From positions 100,568 through 164,567 of the forward strand of contig NZ_JAAZTU010000003.1 of the NCBI RefSeq assembly GCF_012395185.1: a DNA stretch of 64,000 bases. The letters run 5' to 3'. Origin of the DNA: Vibrio aestuarianus. GTDB taxonomy: Bacteria; Pseudomonadota; Gammaproteobacteria; Enterobacterales; Vibrionaceae. Of this stretch, positions 56,441-64,000 are shown piece after piece. The position numbers and the translations under genes were made by a program. Under the pieces are notes generated by a model that ran no database searches, was not told where the DNA came from, and saw nothing but the letters and a program-made list of their open reading frames with translations. The stretch's first letter is position 1; each line of letters starts with the position of its first letter.

Positions 56441-56462
56441 TTACCCAACTTTGGTTGGGTAA
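56441..56462 (+). other. Intercistronic hairpin between hinT and the COG3014 gene
   Basis: A 9-bp perfect stem TTACCCAAC (56441-56449) / GTTGGGTAA (56454-56462) with TTTG loop, 8 bp after the hinT stop. No U-run follows. It may stabilise hinT mRNA or attenuate read-through. Confidence 0.45.
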
Positions 56463-56499
56463 TAACTGTGATCCATAGATTTCAGAAACGGAGTGTTGG

Positions 56500-57891
56500 G
56501 TGAAGGGTTACGTGCGACTTGTTGTTATTTTTTTATCGCCTATTTTTCTTAATGCATGTGCCAATCTCTCTGCGGGAAATTTGTTCAGCCACTACAGTGC
56601 GCAAAACAATGTTGTTTACCAATCAGTGAAAGTTGGTCAATACCAGCAAGCGGAAAGTGAACTTCCGGATTATATAGCGGGTGATATTCTTGATAACTTA
56701 GAGAAAGGACGAGTTTACTTTCTCAATCAAAAATATGTCGAAAGTAAAGCAACTTTTGAGCTGAGCGATGCAGCAATTAAAGTTCAACAAGATAAGGCAT
56801 TAATTTCTCTTAGTGATACCGCTAGCAGTGTCGGCGCGCTTGCTGCTAATGATAATTTAACCGAGTACATTCCTGCGGATTACGAATTAGGATTCTTGCA
56901 TCTCTATCTGAGCTTAAACTATTTACAACGCAATGATTTGGAAGGTGCGTTGGTCGAAGTTAGACGGGCCAATCAAGTTCAGGAGCAAGCCAGAAAAACC
57001 AGAGAAGCTGACTTAGAAAAAGCGCAAAAAGATATGCAAGCTCAAGGTGTTACTCCAAATCTAGGTAGTGTGTTATCGAACTATCCTGATGCTGGTAAAA
57101 CGCTGCAAGCGGTACAAAACGCATACCTTCTGTACTTGTCAGCTTTACTTTATGAAACCTCTAACGATTTGAATAGTGCGTATGTGGATTACAAACGAGC
57201 GTTAGCTGTGATGCCCGATAACCCTGAAGTGATCGACGGTACATTGCGAGTTGCTAAACGTTTGGCAATGAAAGCAGACCTTGTTCAACTTGAAAAGCAA
57301 TATGGTAAGGCTTCGGCCATGTCTGAATATCAAGGGCGAGTGATCATCCTTGAAGAACAAAGCATTGTTCAAGCGATGCAAAGTTGGCGTCAATCTTTGC
57401 CTTTGTATGACAGTCGAGGTAATGGCGCATTATATTCTTTGGCTCTGCCATACTATCCTAAAGCCCAGGCTGAAGGATTTGCACGATTGGCGATCAATGG
57501 TCAGCCTGTAGAATCAAATGTGCTAGCGGATGTAAATTTGATGGCTAATCAAAACTTGTCAGAACGAATGCCGTTTATTGTTATAAAGCAGGCGTTAAGA
57601 GTGTTCGCCAAAGATCAATTACGCAAAGAAGCGGCTAAAGATAATGATGTAGGTAACTTACTGCTTAACGCGTGGAATTTACTGACTGAGCAACCTGATA
57701 CGCGTAGTTGGATAACCTTACCGGGTCAAGTGAAGAGCACAAGCCTTTTAGTTGATGCGGGGGAGCAACGAATAGAGCTGAAGGGACAAGAGTACGTTTT
57801 TTCTGTTCCTGAAAAAGGAACAACATTGGTGTGGGTTTCGCGCCAAGGGAATAATGCAACGATCTGGCATAAACAACTAGGAAGATTGTAA
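56500..57891 (+). CDS. COG3014-family TPR lipoprotein
   Basis: A 463-residue protein with a GTG start (56500), GGAG 6 bp upstream. The signal sequence ends in a probable lipobox LNAC (Cys20; Asn at -2 is unusual). The body is helical with TPR-like repeats (YLSLNYLQRNDLEGALVEVRRA, YLSALLYETSNDLNSAYVDYKRALAVMPDN). Its stop overlaps the ycfL start by one base, and lpoB follows, so it belongs to a three-gene lipoprotein operon. Its function is unknown; a role with LpoB in peptidoglycan synthase control is inferred from position. Confidence 0.8.
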   Translation: MKGYVRLVVIFLSPIFLNACANLSAGNLFSHYSAQNNVVYQSVKVGQYQQAESELPDYIAGDILDNLEKGRVYFLNQKYVESKATFELSDAAIKVQQDKALISLSDTASSVGALAANDNLTEYIPADYELGFLHLYLSLNYLQRNDLEGALVEVRRANQVQEQARKTREADLEKAQKDMQAQGVTPNLGSVLSNYPDAGKTLQAVQNAYLLYLSALLYETSNDLNSAYVDYKRALAVMPDNPEVIDGTLRVAKRLAMKADLVQLEKQYGKASAMSEYQGRVIILEEQSIVQAMQSWRQSLPLYDSRGNGALYSLALPYYPKAQAEGFARLAINGQPVESNVLADVNLMANQNLSERMPFIVIKQALRVFAKDQLRKEAAKDNDVGNLLLNAWNLLTEQPDTRSWITLPGQVKSTSLLVDAGEQRIELKGQEYVFSVPEKGTTLVWVSRQGNNATIWHKQLGRL

Positions 57892-58280
57892 TGAAAAAGT
57901 GGATATTAGGGCTTTTAACTGCCATAGCCTTAGTTGGCTGTGCTGCGAATACAGCTGGTTTAAGAGTCGACGGAGCATCACAAAAAGTGTTGTTTGGTGA
58001 CAACGTATTAGGTCAACGACTTGTAGTTGAGGATATTGCGACCAAGCAAGTTGATGGGCATACACGAGGAATAGTTCGTTTAGTTAGCCAATACAAAGGT
58101 GACCAGAATATTGAGTACCGCTTTTATTGGTACGACGATGATGGGCTAGAGGTAAACAACAAACTCAGTCCTTGGAAGCAAACTATCATTAGTGGAATGG
58201 ATACTGTTTCACTCTCTGAGGTTTCAGTGAATCCAAACGGTAAACAGTTTCGCGTACAAATCCGTGAATCAAACAACTAA
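57891..58280 (+). CDS. ycfL: YcfL-family lipoprotein
   Basis: A 129-residue outer-membrane-type lipoprotein of the DUF1425/YcfL family. The signal peptide ends in lipobox LVGC (Cys17), followed by Ala at +2, consistent with outer-membrane sorting. The mature part is beta-rich (RLVSQYKGDQNIEYRFYWYDDDGLEV). ATG overlaps the preceding stop (TAATG). It is directly upstream of lpoB, as in E. coli. Function unknown. Confidence 0.85.
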   Translation: MKKWILGLLTAIALVGCAANTAGLRVDGASQKVLFGDNVLGQRLVVEDIATKQVDGHTRGIVRLVSQYKGDQNIEYRFYWYDDDGLEVNNKLSPWKQTIISGMDTVSLSEVSVNPNGKQFRVQIRESNN

Positions 58281-58302
58281 ATTGGGAAGTTAAGGATCCA
58301 AT

Positions 58303-58893
58303 ATGAAGAAAAGTATTATTGCATTGCTAGGTCTAGCGGTCATTCTGGGCGGTTGTTCAAATAAAGTGAGCTATGGTGACGCACAAGCTGTTGAAACGAC
58401 CACGGTTGATTTTGGCTCAACGGATTTACAAAAAATTGCCGCTGAAATGATCGATAGTATGATGATGTCAGGCTCTATTGCCGCTATTACTCGTGATTCG
58501 CGCCCCATTGTTTTTGTTGAGCGTATTAAAAACAAAACCAGCGAGCATATTGATACAGAGTCGATCACTGACACCATTAGCACTAAGATGTTGAATTCAG
58601 GTAAGTTCCGTTTTGTTGATATGGACCGTGTTGAGTCTGTGCGTGAGCAGCTAAACTTCCAAAACAATGACGAGCTAGTCAATCAAAGTACAGCGATTCA
58701 ATTTGGTAAAATGGTTGGTGCGCAGTACATGCTTTATGGCAACCTTTCAAGCATTGTAAAAAATGCTGGAAGTGACAAAGATGTGTACTACAAAATGACG
58801 ATGCGCATGATGGATCTAGAAACTGGTCTTATCGAGTGGGCGGATGAAACCGAAATCCGTAAGCAAGAGTCAAAAAGTATGTTAGGTCTTTAA
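58303..58893 (+). CDS. lpoB: LpoB, penicillin-binding protein activator
   Basis: A 196-residue outer-membrane lipoprotein that reaches through the peptidoglycan to stimulate PBP1B (MrcB). The lipobox is LGGC (Cys18). The globular domain has the family stretches RPIVFVERIKNKTSEHID, LNSGKFRFVDMDRV and GAQYMLYGNLSSI. A short disordered linker separates the lipid anchor from the domain. It is last in the lipoprotein operon, 22 bp after ycfL. Confidence 0.93.
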   Translation: MKKSIIALLGLAVILGGCSNKVSYGDAQAVETTTVDFGSTDLQKIAAEMIDSMMMSGSIAAITRDSRPIVFVERIKNKTSEHIDTESITDTISTKMLNSGKFRFVDMDRVESVREQLNFQNNDELVNQSTAIQFGKMVGAQYMLYGNLSSIVKNAGSDKDVYYKMTMRMMDLETGLIEWADETEIRKQESKSMLGL

Positions 58894-58941
58894 TTACGAT
58901 ATCTAGGGCGTGTTGACCTAATTATTGAGGAAGAAGTCGAT

Positions 58942-59796
58942 ATGGCGCGAATGTCTTGGCGTGAAGCTTGTAAGCTTGATCATACCTTAACCTCGCTAGA
59001 AGGCTTCTTCTCTATTCCACCGGGCTATGCTCAGACCTTGACTGGTGGTTTAACCAATCGATGCTGGAAAATCATTGCTGAAGATGGACCTGCTTTTGTA
59101 TGGCGCCCTAATACGCCAATCACACAAGCGTTTTCGATCTCCCGTTTTCAGGAGTATCAAATCCTATCAGCGATAGAATCGTCTCATATCGGCCCCAAGC
59201 CGCTGTTTATCAATGAGCAGGGATTATTAGTTGAGTGGATAGAGGGTGAGTCTTTAATGGATGGGTTACCCTTCGAATCATTACTCAAGACCCAAATTAA
59301 GATCCACAATCTCAGTACAGCCCGTATCCCCGTAGCTCCGTTCAGTTTTACCGCACGTGTCGATCACTATTGGTTACAACTTAAAGCCGAGTACAAAACC
59401 GATCAATGCACGAATCTATACCAATCATGGAGAACAGCTCCCAATCTTGCCGATGTTGGGGTAGTTCTCTGTCATTTTGATCTTGCTGGTTACAATATGG
59501 TGAAAACCCAACAAGGTCATCGAGTCATTGATTGGGAATATGCTTCTATTGCTGACCCAAGGCTAGACCTCGCCTTAAGCATTGAGGTTGCGGGAGAGAA
59601 GCCTTTGGAATCTGTTTATCGCTATTGCCAATTACGCGAAATTGAAGGTGTAGATGACTGGGTTGAAGGTGTTATGGCCTGGCATCCAAGGATATCGATG
59701 ATGGCGATGTTATGGTATTTACTTGCACATCAACTGTGGGGAGATGATTACTATCTACACCAAGCCGATAAACTTAAAAACGGATTATGTAGTTAG
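58942..59796 (+). CDS. thiK: Thiamine kinase ThiK-like phosphotransferase
   Basis: A 284-residue choline-kinase/aminoglycoside-phosphotransferase-fold protein. The catalytic loop is LCHFDLAGYNMV (H-x-D-x5-N) and the metal-binding Asp is in VIDWEYASIADPRLDLA. Position after lpoB matches E. coli ycfN/thiK, which phosphorylates thiamine in salvage. GAGGAAG precedes the ATG. The specificity could also be another small alcohol, because the fold is shared by several kinases. Confidence 0.82.
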   Translation: MARMSWREACKLDHTLTSLEGFFSIPPGYAQTLTGGLTNRCWKIIAEDGPAFVWRPNTPITQAFSISRFQEYQILSAIESSHIGPKPLFINEQGLLVEWIEGESLMDGLPFESLLKTQIKIHNLSTARIPVAPFSFTARVDHYWLQLKAEYKTDQCTNLYQSWRTAPNLADVGVVLCHFDLAGYNMVKTQQGHRVIDWEYASIADPRLDLALSIEVAGEKPLESVYRYCQLREIEGVDDWVEGVMAWHPRISMMAMLWYLLAHQLWGDDYYLHQADKLKNGLCS

Positions 59797-59896
59797 GATC
59801 ACTGTTTCGTAGTCTTATTGCATTAAATTTTTGGTAAGGTCTTTAAAACCACAATCTTCGTGGTAGATTGAAGCCTCAAGGAATGGGGGAATTACT

Positions 59897-60439
59897 ATGA
59901 TTATCTATTTACACGGTTTCGACTCAACAAGCCCGGGAAACCATGAAAAAGTGTTGCAGTTGCAGTTTATTGACGATGATGTCCGTTTCATTAACTACAG
60001 CACATTACACCCCAAGCATGATATGCAGCACCTTCTCAAAGAAGTGCACAAAGCTATCGAGCAATCGAATGACCCACATCCAATCATTTGTGGTGTGGGG
60101 CTGGGTGGGTTCTGGTCTGAACGTATTGGTTTTCTGTGTGGCATTAAGCAAGTTATCTTTAACCCTAACTTACATCCAGAGAAGAATATGACAGGACGAA
60201 TTGACCGTCCTGAAGAATACGAAGATATTGCAACCAAGTGTGTGGAACAGTATCGAGTGAAAAATAAAGGGCGTTGTTTAGTGATCTTATCGAAAGAAGA
60301 TGAAATCCATGACAATAGCAAAACGGCAGCTGCGCTAGAGAGCTACTACGATATTATTTGGGATGAAAAAGAGTCCCATAAATTCAAGAAGATCTCACAG
60401 CATTTACAAGCGATAAAAGCATTTAAAGAATCTCATTAG
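59897..60439 (+). CDS. ycfP: YcfP family alpha/beta hydrolase-like protein (UPF0227)
   Basis: A 180-residue protein of the UPF0227 family. It starts [19 protein letters not shown], with the oxyanion-type HGF motif. The nucleophile elbow is degenerate: [17 protein letters not shown] has Gly where an esterase would have Ser, so activity is uncertain. GGGGGAATT precedes the ATG. It lies between thiK and ndh, as in E. coli, where nagZ stands between thiK and ycfP; nagZ is absent here. A terminator follows. Confidence 0.88.
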   Translation: MIIYLHGFDSTSPGNHEKVLQLQFIDDDVRFINYSTLHPKHDMQHLLKEVHKAIEQSNDPHPIICGVGLGGFWSERIGFLCGIKQVIFNPNLHPEKNMTGRIDRPEEYEDIATKCVEQYRVKNKGRCLVILSKEDEIHDNSKTAAALESYYDIIWDEKESHKFKKISQHLQAIKAFKESH

Positions 60440-60457
60440 CTGCATATATTGATGACA

Positions 60458-60486
60458 AAGCGACTCCAGTAAGGGTCGCTTTTTTA
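60458..60486 (+). terminator. Rho-independent terminator of ycfP
   Basis: AAGCGAC (60458-60464) pairs with GTCGCTT (60475-60481), with inner CC/GG pairing and a T-run to 60486. Confidence 0.85.
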
Positions 60487-60554
60487 TTGTCCAAATCCCT
60501 ACATTTGTTAATGAAATAGCATCATTCTTTAGTTGCACGGTGAATTTTGCTCTA

Positions 60555-60592
60555 TATAATGAATAAACTATAAATATTTTGATAAATATCAA
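60555..60592 (+). promoter_or_regulatory. ndh promoter -10 with a perfect FNR box
   Basis: TATAAT (60555-60560) is a consensus -10 with a weak -35 (TTGCAC 60533-60538, 16-bp spacer). Just downstream, TTGATAAATATCAA (60579-60592) matches the FNR consensus TTGAT-N4-ATCAA at all ten defined bases. Centred near +19, it should block transcription when oxygen is low, in line with FNR repression of ndh in E. coli. The rest of the 346-bp gap holds the ycfP terminator and an untranslated leader. Confidence 0.75.
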
Positions 60593-60785
60593 AAAAAATT
60601 GAGAGCAAGGCGAAAACTTGCCCATTCTTGTGCGTAAGCATATTTTTATCCTAATGAACGTGTTACTGAAAGCAGCTTTTACTTCAAAGGCGATAGCGTG
60701 CCCAAAGCAAGCATATGATTGAAAATTTCTTCAGTGTGAAGTGTCATGCTGAACCATGTTTATTCATTTTTTGAGGATTGTTTTT

Positions 60786-62075
60786 GTGACTCGAATTGTC
60801 GTTGTAGGTGGTGGAGCGGGTGGTTTAGAACTCGCAACGAAACTTGGCCGTACACTTGGCCGTAAAAATCGCGCAGAGATTACACTGGTAGATCGTAAGG
60901 CGAGCCATTTATGGAAACCTTTGTTGCATGAAGTTGCAACAGGTTCTTTGGATGAAGGTGTGGATGCCTTGAGCTATCGTGCCCATGCTAAGAACCATAG
61001 CTTCGACTTCCAAATGGGTAGCCTGGCTGATATTGACCGTGAACGTAAAGTGATTGTGCTCAGTGAGCTCAAAGACGAACATGATGAACTGTTGATGCCA
61101 AGCCGTGAAATAGAATACGACATTCTTATTCTTGCTATTGGTTCGACATCCAATGATTTCAATACTCCTGGCGTGCGTGAGCACTGTATTTTCCTTGATA
61201 GTCCTGAACAAGCAAACCGCTTCCGTACAGAGATGAATAATGAGTTTTTGAAACTGCATGCTAAAAATGGCCATGGGACGGTAGACATTGCGATTGTTGG
61301 TGCGGGTGCGACAGGCGTTGAATTATCGGCTGAACTGCACAACGCAGTGAAAGAGCTTCGTACTTATGGTTTTGGCGATCTCGATTCAAGCAAACTGAAT
61401 GTTAATCTTGTGGAAGCGGGTGAGAGAATTCTACCTGCATTGCCACCGCGTATTTCGAGTGCAGCGCATAGCGAGTTGACCAAACTCGGTGTTAATGTGC
61501 GCACAGCAACAATGGTGACTCAAGCGGATAAAGATGGTTTAACTACCAAAGACGGCGAGAAAATCCCAGCACAAATCATGGTATGGGCGGCAGGTATTAA
61601 AGCCCCAGATTTCATGAAAGACATTGCAGGTCTGGAAACTAACCGCATTAACCAATTAGTCGTGAAAAACACACTTCAAACCACACGAGATGACGATATT
61701 TTTGTGATTGGTGACCTTGCACAATGCACCCAAGCTGACGGTAAGTTCGTACCACCACGCGCGCAAGCTGCGCACCAAATGTCGAGCCATGCGTTTAGAA
61801 ACATTGTCGCTAAACTCAATGGTCGTGAGTTAAAATCTTACGTCTATAAAGATCACGGCTCGCTCGTATCGCTTAGCCGTTTCTCAACAGTTGGTAGCCT
61901 AATGGGCAATTTAACTAAAGGCTCTATGATGGTTGAGGGGCGTATAGCTCGCGTGGTTTACATTTCGCTTTATCGTATGCACCAAATGGCGCTACACGGT
62001 ATTTTCAAAACTGGTCTGATGATGCTAGTTGGTCGAATTAACCGAGTCCTTAGACCGAATCTTAAACTGCACTAA
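60786..62075 (+). CDS. ndh: NADH dehydrogenase, type II (Ndh)
   Basis: A single-subunit, non-proton-pumping NADH:quinone oxidoreductase attached to the inner face of the membrane. The start is GTG 60786 ([20 protein letters not shown]), preceded by GAGGA about 10 bp upstream; an ATG at 60756 lies upstream of that site and adds ten unlike residues. The 429-residue protein has two Rossmann motifs: FAD ([11 protein letters not shown], 5-15) and NADH ([14 protein letters not shown]), and the FAD end motif [10 protein letters not shown]. Regulated by oxygen through the FNR box. Confidence 0.96.
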   Translation: MTRIVVVGGGAGGLELATKLGRTLGRKNRAEITLVDRKASHLWKPLLHEVATGSLDEGVDALSYRAHAKNHSFDFQMGSLADIDRERKVIVLSELKDEHDELLMPSREIEYDILILAIGSTSNDFNTPGVREHCIFLDSPEQANRFRTEMNNEFLKLHAKNGHGTVDIAIVGAGATGVELSAELHNAVKELRTYGFGDLDSSKLNVNLVEAGERILPALPPRISSAAHSELTKLGVNVRTATMVTQADKDGLTTKDGEKIPAQIMVWAAGIKAPDFMKDIAGLETNRINQLVVKNTLQTTRDDDIFVIGDLAQCTQADGKFVPPRAQAAHQMSSHAFRNIVAKLNGRELKSYVYKDHGSLVSLSRFSTVGSLMGNLTKGSMMVEGRIARVVYISLYRMHQMALHGIFKTGLMMLVGRINRVLRPNLKLH

Positions 62076-62089
62076 CGAATGAAATTTGG

Positions 62090-62116
62090 ACCGGAGCAAT
62101 AGCTCCGGTTTTGCTT
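62090..62116 (+). terminator. Rho-independent terminator of ndh
   Basis: ACCGGAGC (62090-62097) pairs with GCTCCGGT (62102-62109), AATA loop, followed by TTTGCTTT. Confidence 0.85.
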
Positions 62117-62204
62117 TGTATTGTATTAATAAATAATTTTACATTGTCGTTTTAACGAGATTGCTCATCTAGTAAATAAACAGATTAAACCATATGAAGA
62201 ATGC

Positions 62205-63863
62205 CTACCCTTTACTGGGATTAATTCTCAGTTTGTAGAAATCGCTGTAGCCCGACTTTCGAATCTGTACTCCACTAACCCCCTTGGCGCAGGTTACTTG
62301 TTCCTGGCCCCAAAACAAAGGCAATATTGTCGAGTTGCTACGTAGGTTGGTGAGTAGCTCCATCAAGCGCTCTGTGGGTTCGCCTTTTGCAATGACATCA
62401 TGAACTGTATTAGTGTGTTGGTTTAGTTCCTGTGTATCATAAATAAAACGGATTCCAGTACCCGTCAACAACCACTCATACATACCGTATTTCAGTGGTG
62501 GTTCGATAATGTCTTCGACAAAAAGTAAGTCAGCTTGCTTTTTTACCTGCTGAGGTTTGCTGGCGTCAGACAATTCAACCAGTTCTACTTTGAGTCCGGT
62601 TTGCTTGATTAGGTTGATAAGCCAATTGCTCATTTTTTCTAAATAATCGATGGTCCATTTAGGGTGTGTTAATACTAAAGTGCCTTCGAGATTAGGGATA
62701 TGGTTACACGGTTCTCCTTCACTAAGTAGCTGCATTGCCTTCAAATCGCTGCTATTTGCAAATTCATAGCGGCGGCTCTCAAGAAAGGTAAATAGGCTTT
62801 GCCAGGTTTGATCATCTAATGTGCACTCAGGGCGTTGATTATGTGCTAAATAAGAAAATGCCTGAATAGTATAGCTTTCTGTATCTTCAGTATGTTGGTT
62901 ATAGCTGATGTATTTATCTAGCTCTTCGCCTTGATGAGATAGGGTTATCTGCTCCAGTAGTGCCTTTTTAGCGAAGTAGTGGGGTTGTTTTTTCATTACC
63001 AGCTTGTCTTTCTCCCAGTATTCAAGAATAAAGGGGCCGGTGCCTATAGCAACGCTGCGTTGGTTACTGAAATCTTTATGACGCCTAGTGGTAATCGAGG
63101 CGTTGGCGGTAGCGAGACAGTAGATAAACAGTGGGTTAGGTTGCTTTAACTCAATGCAAATCGCTTTCCTATCCTCATCAAAACTGATCTGATAAATTTG
63201 TTGAAATAGCCATCTAACTGGTCCATTAGCCTGCATAAGCCGTTTCAGACTATGTACAACATCGTCCTCTTCCAGCATCAGGCCATCGTGGCAGCGTATA
63301 TCTGGACGTAGCCAAATATAGATGTATTTTGCTTCGATTTGGTATTCACAAGCAAGGTGAAGGTGTAGCTGGCTATTACTGTCAACAGTGAATAGGGTAT
63401 CGTATAGGCTGCGTATGATTTGCAATTCAGCAAAGCGGTAGGTCAGGGCTGGATCAAGTTCATCTATCCAAGGATACTGACTGATAATCAGAGAATTTGC
63501 GTTTTGATTTTCTTGCGATGTTTCTTCCATCGCCTGATTAAGAGCACTGGCTGCAGTACCTCGGTATTTTTTGAGTAGTTTGGTGATTACATCGAAGTTG
63601 CCTGCATTGATCTCACTGCGGATGGTGCAATAGAGTGCCTGATGCATTGAAGTGGTCACTTTTAGGGTGCTGGCTTTACCACGCCCCCGGCCAGGTACCC
63701 AGCTTATCCAGCCATAGTCATTGAGCATTTTTAGGATGTTTGAGGTATTTCGACGTGAAGTGGTAAACAACACTTCTAGATCGTCAAGGCTTGCTTGGTG
63801 CACCTGAGACGGGTTGTAGTGCTGTAATAGTTGGCTCAGTCTACGAAGATATGTCTCGGTCAT
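62205..63863 (-). CDS. SgrR-family transcriptional regulator
   Basis: A 552-residue protein with an N-terminal SgrR-type winged HTH (about 1-110: LDDLEVLFTTSRRNTSNILKMLNDYGWISWVPGRGRGK) and a large C-terminal solute-binding-protein family 5 domain (about 150-550: EYQIEAKYIYIWLRPDIRCHDG, GTGPFILEYWEKDKLVMKKQ) that likely binds a small ligand in the cytoplasm. E. coli SgrR senses glucose-phosphate stress and activates the small RNA SgrS. Whether a similar small RNA is made here cannot be told, because the divergent region runs off the window after 64000. The target is unknown. Confidence 0.85.
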   Translation of the reverse strand: MTETYLRRLSQLLQHYNPSQVHQASLDDLEVLFTTSRRNTSNILKMLNDYGWISWVPGRGRGKASTLKVTTSMHQALYCTIRSEINAGNFDVITKLLKKYRGTAASALNQAMEETSQENQNANSLIISQYPWIDELDPALTYRFAELQIIRSLYDTLFTVDSNSQLHLHLACEYQIEAKYIYIWLRPDIRCHDGLMLEEDDVVHSLKRLMQANGPVRWLFQQIYQISFDEDRKAICIELKQPNPLFIYCLATANASITTRRHKDFSNQRSVAIGTGPFILEYWEKDKLVMKKQPHYFAKKALLEQITLSHQGEELDKYISYNQHTEDTESYTIQAFSYLAHNQRPECTLDDQTWQSLFTFLESRRYEFANSSDLKAMQLLSEGEPCNHIPNLEGTLVLTHPKWTIDYLEKMSNWLINLIKQTGLKVELVELSDASKPQQVKKQADLLFVEDIIEPPLKYGMYEWLLTGTGIRFIYDTQELNQHTNTVHDVIAKGEPTERLMELLTNLRSNSTILPLFWGQEQVTCAKGVSGVQIRKSGYSDFYKLRINPSKG

Positions 63864-64000
63864 TTTACTCTGCCATAGCCTTAAAAGATGATTTAAATAT
63901 TTATTATGAAACGATGCTTAACAGCAGTTGCTATATAATTATAAGGTTATTTATTAAAAATTCATAATTTAATTTATAGATCATTTTTTATGATTTGAAT

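Overview
The window is about 64 kb of chromosome from a gamma-proteobacterium of the family Vibrionaceae, most likely the genus Vibrio. The evidence is gene order and protein type: tig-clpP-clpX-lon-hupB-ppiD-comEA-cmk-rpsA-ihfB-lapA-lapB-pyrF, then cysB-methyltransferase-ald/lrp-ftsK-dsbB-nhaB-fadR, then a V. cholerae VC1899-like protein, a chemotaxis receptor and hinT-lpoB-thiK-ycfP-ndh. The 279-residue FadR with an insertion is the Vibrio type. The species cannot be fixed from the window.

Region by region. (1) 1-13.8 kb is accessory metabolism and sensing: a cut-off LacI-type ligand-binding protein without a DNA-binding domain, a cytoplasmic alpha-amylase, the RNA helicase RhlE, a GNAT-nitrilase fusion, a membrane protein, L-serine dehydratase, the AMPylator SelO, and a two-component system followed by an orphan sugar-binding protein. 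(2) 13.8-20.5 kb is a C4-dicarboxylate module: TRAP transporter dctPQM behind a sigma-54 promoter with two upstream 17-bp repeats, and the convergent regulators dctD-dctB. (3) 20.5-35.3 kb is core housekeeping: protein quality control with two sigma-32-type promoters (tig and lon), HU-beta, PpiD, the competence protein ComEA, CMP kinase, ribosomal protein S1, IHF-beta, LapA/LapB and PyrF. (4) 35.3-40.34 kb is an AT-rich insertion: an intact miaE plus a translationally coupled three-gene ABC-three-component (ABC-3C) conflict/defence system, bounded by two remnants of another miaE allele and a 13-bp direct repeat. (5) 40.4-53.7 kb is core again (cysB, ald/lrp, ftsK, dsbB, nhaB, fadR) and ends with an orphan CARF-nuclease (VC1899/Card1/Can2-like) without CRISPR genes. 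(6) 53.8-64 kb holds a chemotaxis receptor, hinT, a lipoprotein operon for peptidoglycan synthase activation (COG3014-ycfL-lpoB), thiK, ycfP, ndh with a perfect FNR box, and an SgrR-like regulator.

The most interesting points are the ABC-3C system with its split miaE scar, and, 12 kb away, the chromosomal CARF-nuclease. Both look like nucleic-acid-directed defence or stress effectors. No rRNA, tRNA, CRISPR array, integrase or insertion sequence was recognised. All motif and structure statements come from reading the sequence; no database search was run.
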